The position numbers and the translations under genes were made by a program. A model generated the notes under the pieces. That model saw nothing but the letters and a program-made list of their open reading frames with translations, ran no database searches and had not been told where the DNA came from. From Acetobacteraceae bacterium (GTDB lineage: Bacteria > Pseudomonadota > Alphaproteobacteria > Acetobacterales > Acetobacteraceae): a stretch of 20,799 nt of DNA. The stretch covers positions 1-20,799 of the forward strand of contig DNXO01000084.1 of NCBI GenBank assembly GCA_003506895.1, in the 5' to 3' direction. Shown here one piece after another: positions 18,785 to 20,799 of the stretch. Within the stretch, counting starts at the first letter, position 1; every line of letters begins with the position of its first letter.

Positions 18785-19303
18785 CTACCGGTACCACGCG
18801 CGCCGGTAGGTCCGTCGGGCCACGCCGGCGTAGGACACCGGCGTCCATGGCATGCCGATGATATCTATGAACACCGACACGTCGGTGCCCTTGTCCGGCA
18901 TATTGCCCTGCAGTGTCTTGACCTTGTAGCGCAGGACATCGCCTTCCAGGTGCGGTTCCCCCAGCACCACCACGACTTGGTGCATGGTGTCGCCGTCTAT
19001 GATGGAGACATCGGCGTTGGGCGGGTCCTTGGCGAAGCTGTCCTTGCCCTGACTCCAGAACGGCACGAACACGCTGGTCTTCATGTTGCCCGCCACGCGT
19101 TCCGGCCGATCGGCGAAGAACAGCGTGACTGGGCTGACGCTGATCAGGCTCATCGTGTTCGACGCCTTGTCGAAGGCCAGTTCCTTGGCCGTCTGCACGA
19201 GCAGGTAGTCCACGATCTTTGCGTCGTCGGCGAGTGCCGGGGTCGCGATGCCCGCGGCGGCGAGCGCGGATGCCGAGATTACGAGGTGGCGTCGGCTTTG
19301 CAT
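18785..19303 (-). CDS. Small exported protein of the arylsulfatase locus, function unknown
   Basis: 172 residues. The N-terminus MQSRRHLVISASALAAAG...ALA is a twin-arginine-type signal (SRRHL) with a likely cleavage after TPALA, so the mature part is periplasmic. An ATG two codons upstream (19309) is possible, but AAAGGA lies only 1 nt from it and 7 nt from the ATG at 19303, so 19303 is preferred. The mature part has VDYLLVQTAKELAFD, SLISVSPVTLFFADRPERVAG, KDSFAKDPPNADVSI, VVVVLGEP and FIDIIGMPWTPVSYAGVARR. I know proteins of this kind beside arylsulfatases but no assigned reaction. It is probably in one operon with the sulfatase gene upstream, 108 bp away. It could also be a stand-alone periplasmic binding or accessory protein. 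Confidence 0.85.
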   Translation of the reverse strand: MQSRRHLVISASALAAAGIATPALADDAKIVDYLLVQTAKELAFDKASNTMSLISVSPVTLFFADRPERVAGNMKTSVFVPFWSQGKDSFAKDPPNADVSIIDGDTMHQVVVVLGEPHLEGDVLRYKVKTLQGNMPDKGTDVSVFIDIIGMPWTPVSYAGVARRTYRRAWYR

Positions 19304-19310
19304 CGTCATT

Positions 19311-19316
19311 TCCTTT
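19311..19316 (-). promoter_or_regulatory. Ribosome binding site of the small exported-protein gene
   Basis: AAAGGA on the minus strand. Spacing is 7 nt to the ATG at 19303 but only 1 nt to the ATG at 19309, so it decides the start in favour of the inner ATG. Confidence 0.65.
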
Positions 19317-19339
19317 CGTCAACTCTTGAGAGTCGTGTT

Positions 19340-19356
19340 GGTCGGCGCCGCCGACC
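19340..19356 (-). repeat. Second small hairpin next to the 15-bp stem
   Basis: GGTCGGC and GCCGACC form a 7-bp stem with a 3-nt loop, directly next to the larger hairpin. Further on, ACTCT/AGAGT (19322-19333) makes a 5-bp stem. All three lie in the same 108-bp gap. Confidence 0.6.
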
Positions 19357-19358
19357 GC

Positions 19359-19395
19359 GCGTGCGCGGGCCCCAACTCTCGGGGCCCGCGCACGC
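19359..19395 (-). promoter_or_regulatory. Perfect 15-bp GC hairpin between the arylsulfatase and the small exported-protein gene
   Basis: GCGTGCGCGGGCCCC (19359-19373) and GGGGCCCGCGCACGC (19381-19395) are exact reverse complements with a 7-nt loop (AACTCTC on the plus strand). It begins 16 nt after the arylsulfatase stop. No U-run follows on the minus strand, so it is not a typical intrinsic terminator. It could stop some transcription or protect the 3' end of the sulfatase part of a shared mRNA. Confidence 0.75.
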
Positions 19396-19411
19396 CCATC
19401 CCACTGTGCGC

Positions 19412-20799
19412 CTAGTTCGCGTCCTGCGCAGCGCGATAAGCCTCCTGTAGCTTCCTCTTATCGTCCTCTGTCAGGACCGGCGGCTTGACCGCGACCGTCA
19501 GCTTGTTGATTTTGCCGTTGAACGCGAACGGAACCTGGTAATCCCGGTCGTCGACCGGTGTGCCGGTGTCGGCCCCGATGTCGAAGGTTTCGTCCCATGG
19601 CAGGGTCAACGGCACCGTGCGCTCCATCGTCTGCGTCGAAACCACTTTTCCGTCCACCTTGAAGGTGCCGGTGCCGCCGCGGCCGAGGCCGCTAAGGTTG
19701 TTATACGCCAGCGTCCCGAGACCGAGTCCGTCGTACTTGAAGTCGTATTCGAGTGTATGCTTGCCGGCCGTCAACGCGTCCGGTCCCTCCCACCGCACCC
19801 GCTTGAGGTCCAGCAGGTTCCAAATGAACACCGGCTTGCCCTTCAGCAGATAGAGGCCGTACCCGCCGAACCGCCCGCCATCGGTGACGATCATGCCCTC
19901 GCCGCCGCCCTGGGGCACGTCGACGTCCGCAGTGATCGTGTAGGACGTGTCGAGCAGGTCCGGCCCGGTGCCGCGAGGCTGGCCGGTAACGGGCACGCCG
20001 GAGAATGTGAACACCTTGCGTCCCCCGGACATCGACGGGCGCGGTGTCACCATGCGGGTCGCGACCGAGGCATCTAGCGGCAGCACCTGATATTTCGCGA
20101 ACTCGGCAAACATCAGATCGGTCATTTCGCGCATCTTGGCGGGATTGGCAGCGGCAACGTCGGTGTACTGCGTCCAGTCATGCCGCACGTCGTACAACTC
20201 GAACTTGTAGGCGCTGGCCGGATCGGTGATCGCCTTGCCGAGCAGTTCCCAAGGTGCACGCACCGGCACCGCGCTCAGCATCCAGCCGTCGTCGTAAAGA
20301 CCTTGCACGCCCATCATCTCGAAATATTGGGTGCGGTGCGGCGAGGGTGTGTTGGCGTTGGCCTTGTCGAAGCTGTAGGCCATGCTGACGCCTTCGATCG
20401 GTTTCTGTGCGATGCCGTCAACCGATACCGGTGCGGGGATGCCGGTGGCTTCCAGCAGCGTCGGCACGACATCGATCACATGGTGGAACTGCCAGCGGAT
20501 GCCACCCTTGTCGGCGATCCGCGCCGGCCAGGAGATGGCCATTCCCTGACGGGTGCCGCCGAAGAACGATGGCACCTGCTTCGTCCATTTGTAGGGGGTG
20601 TCGAATGCCCAGGCCCACGGCACCGCCATGTGGTTGTAGGTGAACTGGGTGCCCCAGGCGTCGTAGAACTTCATTTGTTCGGCAACGGGCAGTTCGACGC
20701 CGTTGAACTGCAGGACCTCGCTGGGAGTGCCGTTCGGCGAGCCCTCCGCCGATGCGCCGTTGTCGCCACTGATATAGATGATCAGCGTGTTGTCCAGCT
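19412..20799 (-). CDS. Arylsulfatase, N-terminus beyond the window
   Basis: 461 residues are visible; the gene enters from the right edge (first whole codon at 20797-20795) and stops with TAG at 19412-19414. The start of the visible part, LDNTLIIYISGDNGASAEG, is the C-terminal metal-binding segment of sulfatases. It is followed by KWTKQVPSFFGGTRQGMAIS and HHVIDVVPTLLEATGIPAP. After about residue 220 comes a beta-rich C-terminal domain (DVDVPQGGGEGMIVTDGGRF and onwards) found in the long AtsA-like arylsulfatases of roughly 750-790 residues, so about 300 residues are missing. The formylglycine site (CxPxR) is in the missing part and cannot be checked. The enzyme hydrolyses sulfate esters in the periplasm or outside, by family. 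It precedes the small exported-protein gene in a likely operon. Confidence 0.9.
   Translation of the reverse strand, partial: LDNTLIIYISGDNGASAEGSPNGTPSEVLQFNGVELPVAEQMKFYDAWGTQFTYNHMAVPWAWAFDTPYKWTKQVPSFFGGTRQGMAISWPARIADKGGIRWQFHHVIDVVPTLLEATGIPAPVSVDGIAQKPIEGVSMAYSFDKANANTPSPHRTQYFEMMGVQGLYDDGWMLSAVPVRAPWELLGKAITDPASAYKFELYDVRHDWTQYTDVAAANPAKMREMTDLMFAEFAKYQVLPLDASVATRMVTPRPSMSGGRKVFTFSGVPVTGQPRGTGPDLLDTSYTITADVDVPQGGGEGMIVTDGGRFGGYGLYLLKGKPVFIWNLLDLKRVRWEGPDALTAGKHTLEYDFKYDGLGLGTLAYNNLSGLGRGGTGTFKVDGKVVSTQTMERTVPLTLPWDETFDIGADTGTPVDDRDYQVPFAFNGKINKLTVAVKPPVLTEDDKRKLQEAYRAAQDAN

Noticed and set aside
18785..18809. CTACCGG/CCGGTAG 7-bp inverted repeat at the stop of the exported-protein gene, as a terminator
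   Set aside because: It lies inside coding sequence up to the stop codon, has an 11-nt loop and no U-run; too weak to call.
18776..19450. Plus-strand frame of 224 codons across the small exported-protein gene
   Set aside because: Its His/Arg-rich product has no family features. The minus strand has a Tat-type signal, a well-placed ribosome site and a plausible operon partner.

Overview
The window reads as high-GC alphaproteobacterial DNA. The best guess is an Acetobacteraceae-like organism, because the C-terminal Hint_2 domain, its tail, and the glycine-rich plus autotransporter-associated repeat architecture resemble large proteins I know from that family. This assignment is inference and other alphaproteobacteria remain possible. 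No RNA gene, CRISPR array or origin was seen.

Layout. The left edge (1-158) holds the last 51 codons of an IS630-family transposase, with a likely element end just after it. About 100 bp later a GTG preceded by AGGAG opens one uninterrupted 17.2-kb gene (289-17517, 5742 codons) that fills 83% of the window. A small sulfotransferase gene (17621-18442) follows on the same strand. A 342-bp convergent gap contains a strong imperfect inverted repeat. The right end carries two minus-strand genes: an arylsulfatase running off the window (19412-20799) and, downstream of it, a small Tat-type exported protein (18785-19303). The 108-bp gap between them is packed with hairpins.

The giant protein is the main object. 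It can be read as five copies of one module. Each module has an N-cap with an FxV...DAGG-like start and a DxxAINL core, a right-handed beta-helix-like segment with long polyglycine loops, one autotransporter-associated beta-strand repeat (PATR), and a cap containing a DTIDL-like strand. In module 4 the single PATR has grown to about 34 units over 8 kb, with a higher-order alpha-alpha-beta period of about 678 nt. After module 5, where a sixth module would start, there is a Hint_2 autoprocessing-type domain and a conserved tail. There is no signal peptide and no C-terminal autotransporter barrel, so the export route is open. A type I or other Sec-independent route would fit, but no exporter is in the window.

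How the genes may work together. The giant protein looks like a secreted or surface adhesin/matrix protein. The sulfotransferase directly downstream could act on it or on a surface glycan. The neighbouring arylsulfatase and its exported partner form a separate sulfate-ester-hydrolysing unit. A sulfation/desulfation theme is suggestive only.
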